NCBI GenBank assembly: GCA_947632015.1
Contig: CANRNP010000013.1
Coordinates: forward strand, 1 to 38,442
Direction of reading: 5' to 3'
Source: an uncultured Clostridia bacterium
GTDB taxonomy: Bacteria > Bacillota > Clostridia > Christensenellales > Borkfalkiaceae
DNA length: 38,442 nucleotides
The position numbers and the translations under genes are program-made. Shown here in pieces: positions 36,801 through 38,442 of this stretch. The stretch's first letter is position 1, and every line of letters begins with the position of its first letter. The notes beneath the pieces were generated by a model that ran no database searches, had not been told where the DNA came from, and saw nothing but the letters and a program-made list of their open reading frames with translations.

Positions 36801-38442
36801 CCTCGTAGCCCTCTTCGACAGTTGTACGCATGAAGGTATAGAGGGCGTAGACGTCGCTTGTACCGATCGGCGCGGCGTTGTAATAGCCGTCCGCGACCTT
36901 TATAATGTCGGTCTCGTCCTCGGAGGGGACCCAAACCTCCGCCTTTTTGCCGAGGGCTTTTCCGTCCGCGATAAGATCCTCTTCATAGAAAACGAGGAAG
37001 GGCGGGCGGAGAGAACTTCCCTCGATCCTGCGGTATTCGGTATATTTTCCCTCTCCGGGGCGTTTGGGCTCGGTAAAGGTAAAGGAAACGTTGTCCACGC
37101 GGAAGGAGAAGGTCTCGCCCGTCTCCGCCATGAGCGTGACGATCGAGCCCGACATGAGGTCGGTGGAAACGGAGTACATGCCCCGATAGGTCTTTCCGCC
37201 CGCGGTGTAAACAAAGCTGTCCGCAAAGATGCCGAACCCGTCGAGGGAGAGGGTATCTTCCCCGTTTTCGTAAGTCCCGCGGTAGGCGTCCGCCCGCACA
37301 TACCCGTCGTACCCCTCATATTCGGGGATGTCGAGCGGCAGGGTATAGACATAGTCTACCACCACCGAACCCGGAACTTGCGAGAGATAGCCTTCGGGGT
37401 CCTCGATGTAGCAGACGATCTTGTAGATCTGCACGGTCCCGACGAGATATTCGCCTTCGACGTAATATCTGCCCTCGTAAGTGATATAGTTGGTGAGATC
37501 GCCGAGCATCGCCGTGCCGTAGCCGTCGAGGATGAGCATCATGCTGTTGCCAAGATACCCCATGCCCGCGCCCGGATCCACCATCACGAAGTCGAGATAG
37601 GAATCGATCTCGTCGCCGCCTAAGAGAAAGACGTCGCATTCGTAACGGTTGCTTTTTATGGGCAGGAAGCGGAAGCTCTCGTCCGCGCTCGTAAAGCGGT
37701 AGTCGCCCGTCTCCTCCGAATACACCGCTTCGCCGCTGCATGTATGCCCGCCGTCGGTGTAGGTGGCTATGAGGTATTCGTCGACGGTGATCGTTCGCGT
37801 CCTGTCGTATTTGGGCGTGAAAGTGCTGTCGGCGGAAAATTCCATATAGGCGTAAGTGCCCGCGAGATCGCTCCGCGCATAGCTGAACGTCGCGCCGTAA
37901 ATTTTCCCTTCGAATTTCTTCCCGGAAGGGGCGGTAAAGGAAAAGGATTCCCCGTCGCGCACTCCTTCGAATTCCTTTTCCCCGCGGGCGAGGATCGCCT
38001 TCTGCGGTTCGAGGCGGGGGAAATAGATCAGGTCGGGTCCGCCGTAGCGGTCGCTGAATCCCTTGTCCCAAACGGCATACAGCACGCTGTCGCCCGTCAC
38101 CGTAAAGGAGGAGCCGGGGAAGAAATCCGCTTCCCCGCCGCGGAAACTGCTCCAACCGACGAAGCGGTTCCCCGCCGCGGAGAATCCGTTTTCGGGAAGG
38201 GTCACACTCGCCCCATAGAGCGCCGAGAGGGAGGGCGTCTGTCCCGTATGTCCTGAAAGGTTCGCCTCGAAGAGCACCGAATAGGTCAAGCGGTCATAAT
38301 AGAAGCGAAAGACGTTGCGCGCCGCGTCCGCATCGAGGGTGAGGGTTGTCACGGGGGTCTCCCCTGCGGGCGCGTCCGTCCGCGCAAAGCCCGTCACCGT
38401 CGGCGGAACGGGCGTCACCGTCGCGCCCACATAGTCCGCGCC
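33853..38442 (-). CDS. Giant exported InlB/LDG-repeat protein, N-terminus beyond the window
   Basis: The minus-strand frame is open to the window edge, giving at least 1529 aa without the N-terminus. The visible part begins with MucBP/InlB-like sequence (VTGFARTDAPAGE, NRFVGWSSFRGG) and LYAVWDKGFSDRYGG. LDG modules follow: LILDGYGTAML (about 37530), LSLDGFGIFADS (37240), LFLDGINRAKY (36350), FTMDGYHTASL (36080) and LMLDGFGGGTY (35570), many followed after 10-25 residues by G-x-Y. The C-terminal part is beta-rich and unassigned, without a sortase signal. LYA(V/I)WD followed by DR(F/Y)GG matches the gene at 26022-31946, so they are diverged duplicates. Promoter and signal peptide are off-window. 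Confidence 0.88.
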   Translation of the reverse strand, partial: GADYVGATVTPVPPTVTGFARTDAPAGETPVTTLTLDADAARNVFRFYYDRLTYSVLFEANLSGHTGQTPSLSALYGASVTLPENGFSAAGNRFVGWSSFRGGEADFFPGSSFTVTGDSVLYAVWDKGFSDRYGGPDLIYFPRLEPQKAILARGEKEFEGVRDGESFSFTAPSGKKFEGKIYGATFSYARSDLAGTYAYMEFSADSTFTPKYDRTRTITVDEYLIATYTDGGHTCSGEAVYSEETGDYRFTSADESFRFLPIKSNRYECDVFLLGGDEIDSYLDFVMVDPGAGMGYLGNSMMLILDGYGTAMLGDLTNYITYEGRYYVEGEYLVGTVQIYKIVCYIEDPEGYLSQVPGSVVVDYVYTLPLDIPEYEGYDGYVRADAYRGTYENGEDTLSLDGFGIFADSFVYTAGGKTYRGMYSVSTDLMSGSIVTLMAETGETFSFRVDNVSFTFTEPKRPGEGKYTEYRRIEGSSLRPPFLVFYEEDLIADGKALGKKAEVWVPSEDETDIIKVADGYYNAAPIGTSDVYALYTFMRTTVEEGYEDEIPERIVFYNTHVTSTTDYRSYNVYCVLEETVGGEEFFYRQTFQVEGGGEIWNCTSFTTGGLGALYISASGAVEEGEFTTAVSENFSNTVGSFAYVTEAGDLVTLNFFLSYNEENEQIATPTDFVESTVYVVKPTGVSSGLGTEMLFLDGINRAKYTENKGESYLTGSYEETGVTLFGEPVYTFTGGSESFNFVLYTLPDEDYEGLLFAVKYDEEFAQQLEVATGEGFSFTSGQNVFTMDGYHTASLTSDGETVNGEYIRDLFFATATFTLPNGTEKAIELNLATKTFREIDWAAGKTWTLVNLNFEPIHNYTVTLEDKGNEKIVSVSNGSKGNYVVLGTINESWGNEEYLFRGVNFGSGYPTGNYLVTFIPGMGYEIPELGSSLTNVCLVNSAEESGIFTDADWNVLMLDGFGGGTYITADIMGSGSYTVIDFEADFINFTADENSPLGGEEFYFRLEGKTFFMTDYAALSGLYFSERMECISFGADGTVRLGTKSGPYYEKDGKIYAYLGNDETATELEAPRGDSYSYGGSVYRLWKGGALVLSGKVLMRDENGAPVPAHPDLSATLTFTPNGTTNRNLPVSFTFEGYEEKYDGYTLSLYASGDSLMGETAGAFSPTVTYGNSVYPITFSYENGAYTFSIAAGHNKVEYLDHNARYYPDTAEVKVPRGGRLYKTDFGFGALKFEKTTISGDFLYLYESGDPIYGAPLHFEGVLQEDVRLVGYDPRYGDRLEIAFRANDGKDYLLDYFEYYQGGVYFWCYGLYSYCDVETETYTVRAKSLLYTKMSLAPGYADTDTKNDTGRGPEKICAVTLIERATGKSVVAYDTGITPNGYDKEVWIVDNADVLENGEKDTCTWGTGYLISFTLSEDGTVSAAEVKIYSFVQVANIADELVNLFIDGDGNILLADVIPYDSLFERYSHLGDPHGLVKNEDGSFTFTAVWGEEELTYNVRVERGEDIVFETEEGETVTKPTYRATVTTE

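Overview
This 38.4-kb window looks like chromosome from an anaerobic, probably gut-associated member of the Clostridia. GC content is high for the group (about 60 percent by eye). The case rests on gene order matching the Bacillus/Clostridium chromosome (greA-lysS; decarboxylase-holB-ricT; yabB-rsmI), a pyruvate phosphate dikinase, a two-cluster ferredoxin, spore-maturation genes spmA/spmB, strong AGGAGG-type ribosome sites and near-consensus sigma-A promoters. Genus cannot be fixed from the sequence; a Christensenellales-like lineage is only a guess.

Layout. 1-119: 3' end of a 5S rRNA and its terminator. 120-549: gene-free, hairpin-rich dispersed-repeat sequence. 550-2752: small accessory genes (MarR regulator, DUF4250, a 66-aa protein, DUF378, a papain-like hydrolase with a small partner). 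2968-8674: tightly packed run greA-lysS-membrane protein-decarboxylase-holB-ricT, very likely one operon from a perfect promoter at 2828-2856. 8752-10499: ferredoxin, then yabB-rsmI. 10540-17745: O-antigen-ligase-like membrane protein, spmA-spmB on the minus strand, a MATE transporter and ppdK. 17707-18840: a duplicated 39-bp end of ppdK, then a tandem array of about 165-bp structured repeats. 18900-38442: an island of exported proteins: a GH43 glycosidase, a BspA-type leucine-rich-repeat lipoprotein, an Ig-like lipoprotein, two giant paralogous InlB/LDG-repeat proteins (one running off the window) and two smaller exported proteins, interrupted only by tcdA.

How it works together. The first half is housekeeping: transcript cleavage, lysyl-tRNA synthesis, clamp loading, RNA modification and sporulation phosphorelay/RNA processing (RicT). 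The second half is cell-surface and secreted functions, each transcription unit with its own promoter and often a bidirectional terminator. The most novel-looking items are the 165-bp repeat array, whose units keep a hairpin while exchanging both arms of the stem; the 39-bp ppdK-end duplication beside it; the repeated LDG(F/Y)G module in two neighbouring giant surface proteins; two genes whose -10 boxes lie exactly 6 nt before the ATG (likely leaderless); and a possible approximately 85-nt small RNA between convergent genes.
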